A DNA stretch of 64,000 nt from NCBI GenBank assembly GCA_963746825.1, contig CAVVCU010000020.1:62001-126000 (forward strand), read 5' to 3'. The position numbers were made by a program, and so were the translations under genes. Below, in pieces: positions 45,263-54,777 of the stretch; position 1 is the first letter of the stretch; each line of letters opens with the position of its first letter. Under the pieces are notes generated by a model. The model did not search any database and was not told the DNA's origin. It was given only the letters and a program-made list of their open reading frames with translations. The DNA is from JACVRW01 sp963746825 (GTDB lineage: Bacteria > Actinomycetota > Thermoleophilia > Solirubrobacterales > Thermoleophilaceae).

Positions 45263-46728
45263 AGCGCCCGCGCATGCCGTCGGTGCTGGAGGTGACCGAG
45301 CCGGTCAACTCCTCCAGCGGACGCGCGAACAGGCCACCGCCCAGCAGGCCCCCCACCCCGAGCTGCGGCCCCAGCTGTTCGATCACCTGGAGGGCCAGCT
45401 CCTCGGCGTCGGCGGACATCACCATCGAGCCCTCGGCGCCCTCCACGGCCTCCGGGTCCTGCGCGCCGAGCTCTTCGGCGCGGGCAGCGTCGGAGGCGGC
45501 CACGAACACGTCGTCGCTCATCCCGAAGAAGAAGCGGCCACCGTCGGCCAGCTGGGCTTCGTAGAGCTCGCCCACCGGGCGCACGGCGGTCACGCCGAGG
45601 CCCGAGCCGAGCTCGGGCAGCGCGTCGGCCACCTTGTCGACCGTGTCGGCGAACGCCGTGGGTGACTTCACCTCGGCGCGCGCGCCGAACGAGCCGTCGA
45701 GCGCCAGCGACACCGACATGTCGCCGGTCAGCTGGCCGAAGAGGTCGTCGTCCACGTCGACGCCGAGCCGCTCGGAGATGGCCCGCTTGCCGGTCTCGTA
45801 GTCGCCGAAGGTCTGCGGCTCGACGGCCTGCAGCGCGGCTTCGACGAAGGTCACGATCTGACTCGGATCGCGGATGCCGATCCCGATCTCGCCGTCCTCC
45901 CGGACGATCGACGGAGCCTCGTCACCGGCGGCAAGCGGCAGGTCCTCCTCGGTCAGATCGCCCTCGGCCTTGAGGTTGAACTCGACGTCCGCGGAGTCAC
46001 CCTCGGCCGCCACGGTCATGCCGAGGGTGCGAAGCGCGCCCACCCACTCGATCTTGCGGGCGTCCTCGGTATCCGGGTCCTGGGCGAGCAGGGCCTGAAC
46101 GTCGAAGTAGGCCCGGGCCAGCGCCTCCTCGGGCAGCCCGTCCAGTCCTTCCTCGAAGCGGCCGGGCTCCATGCCCTCGCCGGCATCGGCTGCGCTCGAG
46201 CGCAGCCTCGAGCAGGCGCTGCGAGCCGCCGAAGACCACGGTGTTGTCCTTGACGGCGAAGGCCGTGCCGTCGTCGTCGTACACGGTGGCTCCCGCCACC
46301 TCGCCCTGCTCGCGCGGCTTGGTCTTCTCGATCAGCCGGTCGAGCGCCTCGGAGTCCTCCACCTCCAGCACGCCCACGAAGTCGTCGTCGGCGTCCGAGA
46401 GAAAGGAGGTCACGTCCGTGGCGCTGACCACGAAGGGGTTGCCGAGCAACGGCTTGACGTCCTGGGCGAAGCTGACGTCGCCGCCTTCCAGCGCACCGCC
46501 CAGGAGGTTCTCGATCTTCACGCCTCCCGGGAAGCGGTCGAGGATGTCCTGCAGCGCCTTGTACTGGCCGCCCTCGAGGTCGGTGTCGATGGCCACCACG
46601 AAGGGCGTCTGCTCGGGGACGTAGGACAGGGCGGATTCGAGCGGGCCGCTCGAGCTGTCCTCGCCGCCGCACGCGGGGGCGGCCGCCAGCACACAGAGAG
46701 AGATTGCCGCTGCGAGGAGGCGCCGCAT
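45243..46728 (-). CDS. DUF3352 lipoprotein (second copy), frameshifted near 46190
   Basis: About 494 aa after repair. Signal peptide and lipobox end APAC (MRRLLAAAISLCVLAAAPAC); the rest is the DUF3352 region, with Asp/Glu-rich stretches such as LTEEDLPLAAGDEAPSIV. The N-terminal part stops making sense at ERSRCRRGHG, and the remainder continues in another frame from DAGEGMEPGRF. Removing one C at about 46190 restores it. The ATG follows TACAGT by nine bases. Paralogue of the gene at 2415-3944; role unknown. Confidence 0.82.
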
Positions 46729-46737
46729 CGACGAAGC

Positions 46738-46743
46738 ACTGTA
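46738..46743 (-). promoter_or_regulatory. -10 element of the second DUF3352 gene
   Basis: ACTGTA on plus, TACAGT on minus, nine bases before ATG 46728 with no Shine-Dalgarno. Confidence 0.5.
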
Positions 46744-46825
46744 GCTGGAGCGATGTAACCCGCAGGCGGGGAAACCTGTCCTGACGGTGTGACCATTGTG
46801 AAAGCGCTTCGACCCCGCGCAGCGA

Positions 46826-46831
46826 TAGCGT
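46826..46831 (+). promoter_or_regulatory. -10 element of the ECF sigma gene
   Basis: TAGCGT followed by eight bases and GTG 46840. It supports the shorter start of the sigma factor and is identical to the boxes of the ornithine-cyclodeaminase-like and aldehyde dehydrogenase genes. Confidence 0.55.
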
Positions 46832-46839
46832 TTTGGCCG

Positions 46840-47409
46840 GTGACCGAGGACGACAACGCGCTGGTCAAGCGCGCACGCAACGGCGACATCGGGGCCTTCG
46901 AGGAGCTCGTCGAGCGCCACCGCGCGGTCGTGTTCCGGGTGGCGGCGCGGGTGGTCGGGCCCGACAGCGCGGACGATGTGAGCCAGGACGCGCTGCTGCG
47001 CGCCTACCACCGCCTCGACAGCTATCGCGGCGAGGGAAGCTTCCGCGCGTGGCTCCTGCGCATCGTCCACAACACGGCGCTCAACCAGCTGGAGCGTCGC
47101 GTTCCCGAGCCGGTCGGGAGCAGCGACGAGGTCGAGCAGGCGGCACCGGTGCGCGGCGGGGGGCGCGAGCCGGCGAGCAGTCTGATGGAGCGCGAGCGAG
47201 CCGAGCGCCTCGAGCTCAAGCTACGGGTCCTGCGGCCTGAGCACCGCACCGTTCTGGTGCTGCGCGACCTCGAGGGCATGGCCTACGAGGACATCGCCGA
47301 GATCACCGGCTCTCCGCTGGGGAGCGTCAAGGGACGCCTGCACCGCGCCCGCAACGAGCTGATCGAGGTCCTGCGCAACAACACCTACGACTGGGAGCTC
47401 CCGAAGTGA
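46840..47409 (+). CDS. ECF RNA polymerase sigma factor
   Basis: 189 aa. Region 2 (NGDIGAFEELVERHRAVVFRV; DVSQDALLRAYHRL; FRAWLLRIVHNTALNQLERR) and region 4 (LRPEHRTVLVLRDLEGMAYEDI; PLGSVKGRLHRARNEL) are both intact and there is no extra C-terminal domain. The start at GTG 46840 is preferred over 46789 because a -10 box precedes it and the protein then begins near the conserved region. It overlaps the start of a small membrane protein (probable regulator). Confidence 0.94.
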   Translation: MTEDDNALVKRARNGDIGAFEELVERHRAVVFRVAARVVGPDSADDVSQDALLRAYHRLDSYRGEGSFRAWLLRIVHNTALNQLERRVPEPVGSSDEVEQAAPVRGGGREPASSLMERERAERLELKLRVLRPEHRTVLVLRDLEGMAYEDIAEITGSPLGSVKGRLHRARNELIEVLRNNTYDWELPK

Positions 47410-47633
47410 ATCAAGAGCCCGACGCGCCTGCCGCTGAGCGGCGCCTCGACGAGCATCTCGAGCTGCTGCGGGCCTCGCCCCCGGCCCCCGGCACCGACCT
47501 GGTGCCGTTCGTCATGCGCCGGGCGCGGTGGCAGTCCTACCTGCGCGCTCCCCTGCGGGTGGTGGGCATGATCGGCGCTGCCTTCCTGCACGGCCTGACC
47601 GCATTGCTCGGCGGCGAGCGCAAGTCACCGTGA
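47406..47633 (+). CDS. Small single-helix membrane protein, possible anti-sigma factor
   Basis: 75 aa. The N-terminal half is acidic and helical (AAERRLDEHLELLRASP); one hydrophobic segment follows (VVGMIGAAFLHGLTALL), and the tail is short. It is translationally coupled to the ECF sigma gene (GTG within its stop region) and to the next gene (GTGA). Position suggests an anti-sigma factor, but it lacks the zinc-binding HxxxCxxC motif and is far shorter than typical anti-sigma proteins. Confidence 0.65.
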   Translation: MNQEPDAPAAERRLDEHLELLRASPPAPGTDLVPFVMRRARWQSYLRAPLRVVGMIGAAFLHGLTALLGGERKSP

Positions 47634-48445
47634 GTCCTGTAGCCCTCACTGTGCTCGACACCGCCCAGGAAGAGCTGGGCGGTTTCATCCCGCGCCTGGG
47701 CGGGGCGCTCGTGCTGCTGATCGTCGGCCTGATCGTGGCCGCGCTGCTGGGCCGGCTGGCACGGCGGGCCCTCGAGAAGCTGGGCGCGGACGATCTCGCC
47801 GAACGCTGGGGCGTCCAGCGGGTGCTCGAGCGCGCCGGGCTGGGTGAGTCGCTATCGAAGCTGCTCGGGCGGGTGCTGCGGATCACGCTGAGCCTGGTCG
47901 TGATCTTCGCGTCGCTGTCGCTGATCGGGCTGGAGTTCCTCAGCGACGCGCTCAACCAGGCCGTGTTGTTCCTCCCCAACCTGTTGGTGGCCGGCGCGCT
48001 GATCCTGGCCGGCGTGGTGCTGGGCGGATTTGCCCGCGAGTGGGTCGACCGCGTGTCCTACCAGATGGACCTGCCGCTGCCGCTGGGCCGCATTGCCCAG
48101 ATCGGGGTGGTGGCGGTGTTCGTGATCACCGCGGCCGCCCAGGTGTCGGTGTCCTCGGCCATCCTGATGGTGCTGGTGGTGCCGATCGTGGCTGCGGTGG
48201 GAGCGACCTTCGCGCTGGCCTTCGGGCTCGGCGGCCGGGAGGTGGCGCGCGAGCTGAGCGCGGGGCGATACCTGCGGACGGCCTACAAGACCGGGCAGGT
48301 GATCAGCTTCGGCGACGTGCGCGGGCGCATCGAATCGATCGACACCGCGGCCACCGTGCTGCGCACCGAGAACGGCACGGTCCGCGTCCCGAACAACCTG
48401 CTGCTGGGCTCGGTGGTCACGGTTCACGAGGACGATTCGGCGTAA
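47630..48445 (+). CDS. MscS-like membrane protein (conserved TM-helix family)
   Basis: 271 aa. Four or five hydrophobic helices include LGGALVLLIVGLIVAALLGRL and LGRVLRITLSLVVIFASLSL. It contains the repeated pattern of the conserved-TM-helix family, with a short C-terminal beta region (TGQVISFGDVRGRIESID) as in small mechanosensitive channels. It is shorter than MscS. Coupling to the sigma/anti-sigma pair suggests a membrane-stress response unit (inference). Confidence 0.8.
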   Translation: MSPVALTVLDTAQEELGGFIPRLGGALVLLIVGLIVAALLGRLARRALEKLGADDLAERWGVQRVLERAGLGESLSKLLGRVLRITLSLVVIFASLSLIGLEFLSDALNQAVLFLPNLLVAGALILAGVVLGGFAREWVDRVSYQMDLPLPLGRIAQIGVVAVFVITAAAQVSVSSAILMVLVVPIVAAVGATFALAFGLGGREVARELSAGRYLRTAYKTGQVISFGDVRGRIESIDTAATVLRTENGTVRVPNNLLLGSVVTVHEDDSA

Positions 48446-48476
48446 CTTTTCGCCGCCGCGGTCCTGTCTTAAAGGC

Positions 48477-48827
48477 ATGACCACGGCACAGGCCCGAAAC
48501 GCACTGCACGAGGAAGCCATTGCGATCATCAATCGGGAGTTTGGGACCGTCCTGCGGCTGCCCGACGTCGCCCGCCGCATCGGCGCGTCGGAGCGCGCGT
48601 TGCAGCGCGCCTTTGCCGAGCGCGGCGGCCCATCGTTCAGTGAAGAGCTCCGCACGCGCAGGCTGGCCGTGGCCGCTCGGTTGCTGCGGGGAACCGACCT
48701 CCCGGTGGGCGCCGTGGCGCGGCGCGTCGGGTACGGCGATCACGCGCCGTTCACCAAGGCCTTCACCCGCGAGTACGGGATGTCGCCGCGGGACTACGCG
48801 GCCAGCGGGCTCTCGCTCGCTTCTTGA
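48477..48827 (+). CDS. AraC-family DNA-binding protein (HTH domain only)
   Basis: 116 aa, essentially only the two-HTH DNA-binding domain: RLPDVARRIGASERALQRAF, then LPVGAVARRVGYGDHAPFTKAF and YGMSPRDY. No sensor domain is present, so it may act as a partner or as a constitutive activator. It lies immediately before the aminotransferase gene on the same strand, which is a candidate target. Confidence 0.9.
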   Translation: MTTAQARNALHEEAIAIINREFGTVLRLPDVARRIGASERALQRAFAERGGPSFSEELRTRRLAVAARLLRGTDLPVGAVARRVGYGDHAPFTKAFTREYGMSPRDYAASGLSLAS

Positions 48828-48858
48828 CTAGCCCCCTGCTCTGAGCGAGGCTGGCTCG

Positions 48859-50185
48859 ATGTTGGAGCGCGAATCGGCGGCTCTTGACGAGCGCACGCCC
48901 GCGTCGGCGGCGATGTTCCGGCGCGCCCAGGGGGTCCTGGTCGGCGGCGTCGCGTCCTCCTACCAGGCACGCAAGCCGTGGCCGGTCTACCTCACCCGGG
49001 GGCAGGGCCCACGCGTGTGGGACGTGGACGGCAACGAGTACTTCGATTTTCACAACGGCTTCAGCACCATGCTGGCCGGGCACGCTCATCCCGCGATCGG
49101 GGCCGCGGTGTCCGGCCGCTACGACCAGGGCACCCATTTCGCCGCCCCCACCGAGGACGCGATCGTCGTGGCCGAGGAACTGGCCCGGCGATTCGGGCTC
49201 CCGCGCTGGCGCTTCACCAACTCGGGCACGGAGTCGGCCATGGCCGCGATCCGGGTGGCCCGGGCGATCACCGGCCGTGACGACGTGATAAAGGTCCAGG
49301 GCACCTACCACGGCCACTACGACGCTCTGATGGTGGGCGTCGGCGACGGCTACGAACAGGGCATTCCTGCCGCCACGGCGGGCCGGGTGCACCCCGTCGC
49401 CTTCAACGACGCCGAGTCTCTCGAGCGCCGGATCGGCGAGCTTCAGCGCGACGGCCGTCCACCCGCCTGCGTGATCCTGGAGGCGGCCATGACCCACGTC
49501 GGGCTCGCGCTGCCGGTGGCCGGCTACCTCGAGCAGGTGCGCGACATCAGCCGCCGCCACGGCCTGCTGATGATCTTCGACGAGGTGAAGACCGGGCTGT
49601 CGATCGCTCCCGGCGGCGCGGTGGAGCGCTTCGGCGTGGAGCCCGACATGGTCACGCTGGCCAAGACGCTCGGGGGCGGGCTTCCGATGGGGGCGATCGG
49701 CATGAGCGCCGAGGTGGCGCGCGCGGCCGAGGAGCGGGCGGTTCCCCACTTCGGCACGTTCAACGGCAACCCGCTGGGCACCGCGGCCGCGCGGGCCAAC
49801 CTGCTCGAGGTGCTCACGCCCGACGCCTACGACCGGGTCTTCGCGCTCAACGACCGCCTGCTGGCCGGCTGCGACGCGGTGATCGCCGACACCGGGCTCG
49901 CGGCCCACACCGTCGGCCTGGGGTCCAAGGGCTGCGTGTTTTCGGGTCTCGATCCGGTGGTCGACCACCGGTCCTTCCGGGAGGGCCACGATCGCCGAGC
50001 TCTCGCGACTGACCTGGCTGTGGTTCATGAACAGGGGCGTGTACGTGACCCCGGGGCGAGGGCAGGAATGGAACCTCTCGGTGGCCCACACCGAGGAGGC
50101 CGTCGACCGCTACGTCGAGGTGTTCGCCGAGCTGGCGGGCGAGCTCGCAGTCAGTCGACGACTGTCCGGCTCTGCTCGCGCATGA
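48859..50185 (+). CDS. Class III (PLP) aminotransferase, frameshifted near 49986
   Basis: About 441 aa after repair. WDVDGNEYFDFHNGFSTMLAGHAHP, NSGTESAMAAIRVARA, GTYHGHYD, IFDEVKTG and the PLP lysine in TLAKTLGGGLPMGAIG are visible. It resembles glutamate-1-semialdehyde aminomutase-like or omega-amino acid aminotransferases. Reading changes after FREG; removing one C near 49986 gives TIAELSRLTWLWFMNRGVY and TPGRGQEWNLSVAHT, the expected ending. The gene converges on the aldehyde dehydrogenase, overlapping it by 35 bases. Confidence 0.87.
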
Positions 50186-51692
50186 ACTGAGGCAGGTACC
50201 AGGGGCCCAACCCGCCCTTGCCGGTCGAGCCGCTCGACTTCCAGCCGCAGAAGGTCTGGGTGCCCGGCCACGCCCCGGTGGTGGCGCCCGCCCGGCGGTT
50301 CACGTAGACCACGCCGGCCTCGATCTCGTCGAGGAAACGGTCCTGTTCGGCCGCGTCCTCGCTGTAGATGCCGGCGGTGAGCCCGTAGGCGGGAGCGTTG
50401 GCCTCGGCGAGCGCCTCGTCGAGGGATTCGACCCGCGTGACGGTGACGAAAGGCAGGAAGAGCTCCTCGCGCTCCAGCTCGTGCCCGCGCGGCAGGTCGC
50501 AGACCACCGTGGGCTCGACGAAATGACCGGGGCGCTCGGGGCGCCCGCCGCCGGCGGCCAGCCGGCCATCGCGGCCGGCCCGGGCGGCGGCGTCCTCGAA
50601 ACGGCCCACGCTCGCCTCGTTGATCACCGGGCCCACGAAGCTCTCGGCGTCGGCGGGATCGCCGGACTTGAGGCCGGCGGTGAAACGAGCGAGCAGATCC
50701 ACGAACTCGTCGTGGACGGAGTCCTCGACGATCGCGCGCGAACAGGCGCTGCACTTCTGGCCCGACAGCCCGAACGCCGCCTTGGCCACGCCCTCGGCCG
50801 CCTTCTCGAGATCGGCCTGCGCCGTGATGATGGCCGGGTTCTTGCCGCCCATCTCGGTGAGCGCGGGCCGCGCGTAGGGCCCGTCGTGCATCGCCCGCAC
50901 GATCGCCCGCCCAACCTCGGCGGATCCGGTGAAGGCCACGCCGTCCACTCGCTCCGCCACCAGCGCCCGGCCGGTGTCCGGGCCGCCGTGGACGAGGTTG
51001 AACACTCCGGGCGCAAGCCCGGCCCCGTTCATGACCTCTCCCAGGATCGCCCCGGTCCACGGAGTCTCCTCCGAGGGCTTGAACACCACCGTGTTGCCGG
51101 CGATCAGCGCGGCCGAGGACATGCCGATCGACAGGGCCGCGGGGAAGTTGAAGGGCGCGATCACCGCGAAGACGCCGTAGGGACGCAGCACGTCGGTGTT
51201 GCGCTCTCCCTCCACGAAGCTGTCGAGCGGCTTGGTGTAGCCCTCGTTCTCCTCCATGTGGCCGGCGTAGGCGGTGATCAGGTCCACCGCCTCCTGCACC
51301 TCGAGGATCGACTCCGTGCGCGTCTTGCCCGTCTCGAGGCTGACCACCGCGGCCAGCTCGAGGTGGCGCTCCTCGATGCCGCGGGCGGCGGCGCGCAGCA
51401 ACTCGCAGCGCTCGTTGTAGGGGGTCGCCCGCCAGGACGCGGCGGCCGAGCGCGCGGCCTCGACCGCCCGGCCCACGATCTCCCGCGTCGCCTCGTACGC
51501 GCGGCTGGCCACCGCATCGTCGGTGGTCGGATCGATGCGCTCGAAGGGCTCGCCCTCGGCCAGCCGCTCGCCCGCCACCAGATGGGGCTGCGGATCGGGC
51601 GAGGCGGCGCGCGCCTCGCTCAGCCGCTGTTCGAATTCACGGTCGGTGTCGCTGCCGAGAGCGCCGCTGGTGTAGGTGAGGCGAGTGCTCAT
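50151..51692 (-). CDS. Aldehyde dehydrogenase (1-pyrroline-5-carboxylate dehydrogenase-like)
   Basis: 513 aa NAD(P)-dependent enzyme. The catalytic Cys is in SGQKCSACSRAIV and the catalytic Glu in ALTEMGGKNPA; the cofactor region includes APFNFPAALSIGMSSAALIAG and the Rossmann turn GSAEVGRAI. Length and the N-terminal region match RocA/PutA-type glutamate-semialdehyde dehydrogenases, which fits amino-acid catabolism. ATG 51692 lies seven bases after TAGCGT. It faces the aminotransferase, so the pair could oxidise the aldehyde that the aminotransferase makes (inference). Confidence 0.92.
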   Translation of the reverse strand: MSTRLTYTSGALGSDTDREFEQRLSEARAASPDPQPHLVAGERLAEGEPFERIDPTTDDAVASRAYEATREIVGRAVEAARSAAASWRATPYNERCELLRAAARGIEERHLELAAVVSLETGKTRTESILEVQEAVDLITAYAGHMEENEGYTKPLDSFVEGERNTDVLRPYGVFAVIAPFNFPAALSIGMSSAALIAGNTVVFKPSEETPWTGAILGEVMNGAGLAPGVFNLVHGGPDTGRALVAERVDGVAFTGSAEVGRAIVRAMHDGPYARPALTEMGGKNPAIITAQADLEKAAEGVAKAAFGLSGQKCSACSRAIVEDSVHDEFVDLLARFTAGLKSGDPADAESFVGPVINEASVGRFEDAAARAGRDGRLAAGGGRPERPGHFVEPTVVCDLPRGHELEREELFLPFVTVTRVESLDEALAEANAPAYGLTAGIYSEDAAEQDRFLDEIEAGVVYVNRRAGATTGAWPGTQTFCGWKSSGSTGKGGLGPWYLPQFMREQSRTVVD

Positions 51693-51699
51693 GGGCGCG

Positions 51700-51721
51700 A
51701 CGCTAACACTCCTCATAGAGT
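51700..51721. promoter_or_regulatory. Divergent -10 boxes of the aldehyde dehydrogenase and CocE genes
   Basis: ACGCTA (51700-51705) gives TAGCGT on minus, seven bases before ATG 51692. TAGAGT (51716-51721) on plus precedes GTG 51729 by seven bases. Neither start has a Shine-Dalgarno. Confidence 0.55.
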
Positions 51722-51728
51722 GCCGCCC

Positions 51729-53714
51729 GTGGGCGTCCGCACCGACTTCCCCCGCCGCGTGCGGACGATCGAGCACCTGTGGATTCCGATGTCCGACGGC
51801 ACGCGGCTGGCGGCGCGGATGTGGCTGCCCGAGGACGCCGAGGACGATCCGGTGCCGGCCATCCTGGAGTACGTGCCCTACCGCAAGGGCGACGCCTTCG
51901 CGGTGCGCGACACCCACCACCATCCCTACTTCGCCGGCCACGGCTACGCCTCGGTGCGTCTCGACCTGCGCGGGAGCGGCGACTCCGAGGGGATCATGTT
52001 CGACGAGTACCTGCCGCTCGAGCAGGAGGACGGTGTCGAGGCGATCGCGTGGCTGGCCGAGCAGCCGTGGTGCACCGGCAAGGTGGGCATGATCGGCATC
52101 TCCTGGGGCGGCTTCAACGGCCTGCAGATCGCGGCCCGCCGCCCCCCGGAACTGGGGGCCGTGATCTCCATGTGCGCGAGCGACGACCGCTACAGCGACG
52201 ACGTGCACTACGTCGGTGGGTGCGTGCTCGGCGTCGACATGCTGGCCTGGGCGGCCACCATGCTCACGCTGTGCGCGATGCCGCCCGATCCCTCGGCGGT
52301 GGGCGACAACTGGCGGGCCACGTGGATGGAGCGGATGGAGAGCACGCCCTCGATGGTCGAGGCCTGGCTCACCCACCAGCGCCGCGACGACTTCTGGCGC
52401 CAGGGCTCGGTGTGCGAGGACTACGCCGCGATCGAGGCGCCGGTCTACGCCGTCGGCGGCTGGCCCGACGGCTACACCAACGCCGTTCCGCGCCTGGTCG
52501 AGGGCCTGCCGGGGCCGAAGAAGGGCCTGATAGGCCCCTGGTCGCACGCCTTTCCCCAGGACGGCGAGCCGGGCCCGGCGATCGGCTTCCTGCAGGAGTG
52601 CCTGCGCTGGTTCGACCATTGGTTGAAGGGGGCGGATTCTGGGATCATGGAGGAGCCGGCGCTACGTGCATGGATGCAGGACCCGGTGGCGCCGGCCACC
52701 TACTACGCCGAGCGCCCGGGGCGCTGGGTCACCGAGCCGGCGTGGCCGCCCCCCGGCAACGAGGAGCAGGTGTGGCCGCTCGAGGGCGACTTCCCGCTCG
52801 AGCACCGCAGCCATGAGTCGACCGGCGCCGACGGCGGCGCGTGGTGCGCCGAAGGAGGCGAGGGCGACTGGCCCGGCGATCAGCGCGCCGAGGACGAGCG
52901 TTCGCTGGCGTTCACGTTCGAGCCGCTCGACCGGCGGCTCGAGATCCTCGGCTTCCCGGAGGTCGAGCTGGAGCTGTCGGCCGACCGCCCCCAGGCTCTG
53001 GTCGCGGTGCGCCTGTGCGCGGTGGACGACGACGGCGCCTCGCTGCTGATCACCCGCGGAATGCTCAACCTCACCCACCGCGACGGTCACGCCGAGCCCG
53101 AGCCGCTCGAGCCCGGGCAGCGCTACCCGGTGAAGGTGCGCCTCGACGTCATCGGCCAGGCCGTCCCGGCCGGACAGCGACTGCGGGTGTCGATCTCCAC
53201 CGTCTACTGGCCCTGGCTCTGGCCATCTCCAGAGCCGGTGACCCTGACCGTGCACGAGGGGCGCCTGCTCCTGCCGGTGCGCCCGGTGCGCGAGGAAGGC
53301 GAGCCGGCGGCCTTCGGCCCGCCGGAGTGGGCGCAGCCGCTCGAGGTGGAGACGATCGAACCGGGCCGCACCCGGCGCGAGCACCGCGAGGACCCCGAGA
53401 CCGGCCTGCGCGAGATCGAGTTCGAGTGGAACGTGGGCGGTCACCGGCGCCTCGTGGAGGCGGGCACGGAGATGCTCGACACCAACGTCACCACCTATCG
53501 CATCACGGAGGGGGATCCCACCTCGGCCGAGGTGGAGGTGCATGCCGTCACAGGCCTGGGCCGAGGCGAGTGGCAGACCCGAGTCGAGACCGAGAGCCGG
53601 ATGCGCTCCACGGACAAGGAGTTCCTGGTGAGCCAGCGCCTCAACGCCTTCGAGGGCGACGAGCAGGTCTACTCGCGGGTGTGGGAGCTGACCTTCCCGC
53701 GCGACGGGGTGTAG
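51729..53714 (+). CDS. CocE/NonD family hydrolase (X-Pro dipeptidyl-peptidase-like)
   Basis: 661 aa. The N-terminal alpha/beta hydrolase shows PMSDGTRLAARMWLP, VRLDLRGSGDSEG and the nucleophile GISWGGFNGLQ; the Asp is probably in GGWPDGYT and the His in GPWSHAFP. The C-terminal jelly-roll domain (about 420-560) contains LEILGFPEVELELSADRP and WPWLWPSP. Such enzymes hydrolyse esters or X-Pro peptides; it has no signal peptide. GTG 51729 is used; a GTG at 51720 is also in frame. Confidence 0.9.
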   Translation: MGVRTDFPRRVRTIEHLWIPMSDGTRLAARMWLPEDAEDDPVPAILEYVPYRKGDAFAVRDTHHHPYFAGHGYASVRLDLRGSGDSEGIMFDEYLPLEQEDGVEAIAWLAEQPWCTGKVGMIGISWGGFNGLQIAARRPPELGAVISMCASDDRYSDDVHYVGGCVLGVDMLAWAATMLTLCAMPPDPSAVGDNWRATWMERMESTPSMVEAWLTHQRRDDFWRQGSVCEDYAAIEAPVYAVGGWPDGYTNAVPRLVEGLPGPKKGLIGPWSHAFPQDGEPGPAIGFLQECLRWFDHWLKGADSGIMEEPALRAWMQDPVAPATYYAERPGRWVTEPAWPPPGNEEQVWPLEGDFPLEHRSHESTGADGGAWCAEGGEGDWPGDQRAEDERSLAFTFEPLDRRLEILGFPEVELELSADRPQALVAVRLCAVDDDGASLLITRGMLNLTHRDGHAEPEPLEPGQRYPVKVRLDVIGQAVPAGQRLRVSISTVYWPWLWPSPEPVTLTVHEGRLLLPVRPVREEGEPAAFGPPEWAQPLEVETIEPGRTRREHREDPETGLREIEFEWNVGGHRRLVEAGTEMLDTNVTTYRITEGDPTSAEVEVHAVTGLGRGEWQTRVETESRMRSTDKEFLVSQRLNAFEGDEQVYSRVWELTFPRDGV

Positions 53715-53721
53715 CCGGGCT

Positions 53722-54777
53722 CTAGCGCCCCGCCCCGTTGAGGTTGCGCGCCACCCAGCCCTGGAACTCGCCGATCAGGTCCTCGCTCGGCAGCATCAGC
53801 TGACCCTTCTCGAACGCTCCTGAGCGCATCCCGCTCTGGACCGACTCGACCAGCACGCGGTCCTCGACTCCCACCTGCGTGTCGAGCGCGAGGAAGTCGT
53901 CGATCCACGCCGGGTCGGCGTCGCCGCCGAAGAAGTAGTCCAGGAAGCCGTGGGTGCGCTCGGCGCCGTCGGGCACGAGCGGGCCGATCGACAGGTTGGG
54001 CCGCCCCGGCATCACGTTGACCTTGATGTTCGGCCACACCAGGTGGAACTGGCCCTCCACGTCGCCGCTCGTGTCGTAGTGGCCGTTGCGCCCGTTCTCG
54101 CGCAGCCGGGCGTAGTGGCTGCCGAAGGTCTCTGTCGCGTCGAGGCGGTAGCCGTTCGCGCTCACGTCGATCACATCGCTGAAGCTCGGGTGGGCGACCT
54201 GGCAGTGGTAGCACTCGAGGAAGTTCTCCACCGCGATCTTCCAGTTGGCCTCGAGCGTGAACGGCGCGCGGGAGTGAAAGGCCAGCGCGTCGACGTCGAG
54301 GCCAGCACCGGCCACGATCTCCGGTAGCTCACCCAGCGTGGCGGCGAGCGGCGCGGCCTCGGAGTCGGCGTTGACGAAGATGAACGGGCCCCACGTATCC
54401 ACCTGAGCGGGCCTGAGCCCCAACGCCCCGCGGTCGAAGTCGGGATCGGACTCCGAGCGCGGAGCCGCGCGCAGGGCGCCGTCGAGATCGTAGGTCCAGG
54501 CGTGGTAATGGCACTGCAGAGTCGAGCAGCGCCCCTCGCCGGACACCACCTCGGCGCCGCGGTGGCGGCACACGTTCACATGGGCGTGCAGGTCGCCCTG
54601 GCGGTCGCGCACCACGACGAGCGGGATGTCGGCCACGCGCATCGTGAAGTACGAGCCCGGCTCGGCCAGCTGGCCCATGTGCCCGGCGTACTGCCAGCGA
54701 TGGGCGAAGAGCCGCTCGCGCTCCTCGGCCAGCACGTCGGTGTCGGTGTACCAGCGGTAGGGAAGCGTCTCGGTCAT
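53722..54777 (-). CDS. Rieske-type aromatic-ring/amine oxygenase alpha subunit
   Basis: 351 aa. The Rieske 2Fe-2S site is CRHRG (Cys70, His72) and CHYHAW (Cys89, His92). The mononuclear iron motif lies in ENFLECYHCQVAHPSFSD. Single-component-size alpha subunits with YDLDGAL motifs resemble glycine betaine and other N-methyl demethylases as well as ring hydroxylases; the substrate is not determined. Its reductase partner is not in the window. The ATG overlaps the stop of the last ABC transporter gene (ATGA), so it is the final gene of the transport operon. Confidence 0.9.
   Translation of the reverse strand: MTETLPYRWYTDTDVLAEERERLFAHRWQYAGHMGQLAEPGSYFTMRVADIPLVVVRDRQGDLHAHVNVCRHRGAEVVSGEGRCSTLQCHYHAWTYDLDGALRAAPRSESDPDFDRGALGLRPAQVDTWGPFIFVNADSEAAPLAATLGELPEIVAGAGLDVDALAFHSRAPFTLEANWKIAVENFLECYHCQVAHPSFSDVIDVSANGYRLDATETFGSHYARLRENGRNGHYDTSGDVEGQFHLVWPNIKVNVMPGRPNLSIGPLVPDGAERTHGFLDYFFGGDADPAWIDDFLALDTQVGVEDRVLVESVQSGMRSGAFEKGQLMLPSEDLIGEFQGWVARNLNGAGR

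Noticed and set aside
46789..46839. Extra 17-codon N-terminus for the ECF sigma factor
   Set aside because: The extension lacks sigma features and covers the -10 box that precedes GTG 46840.
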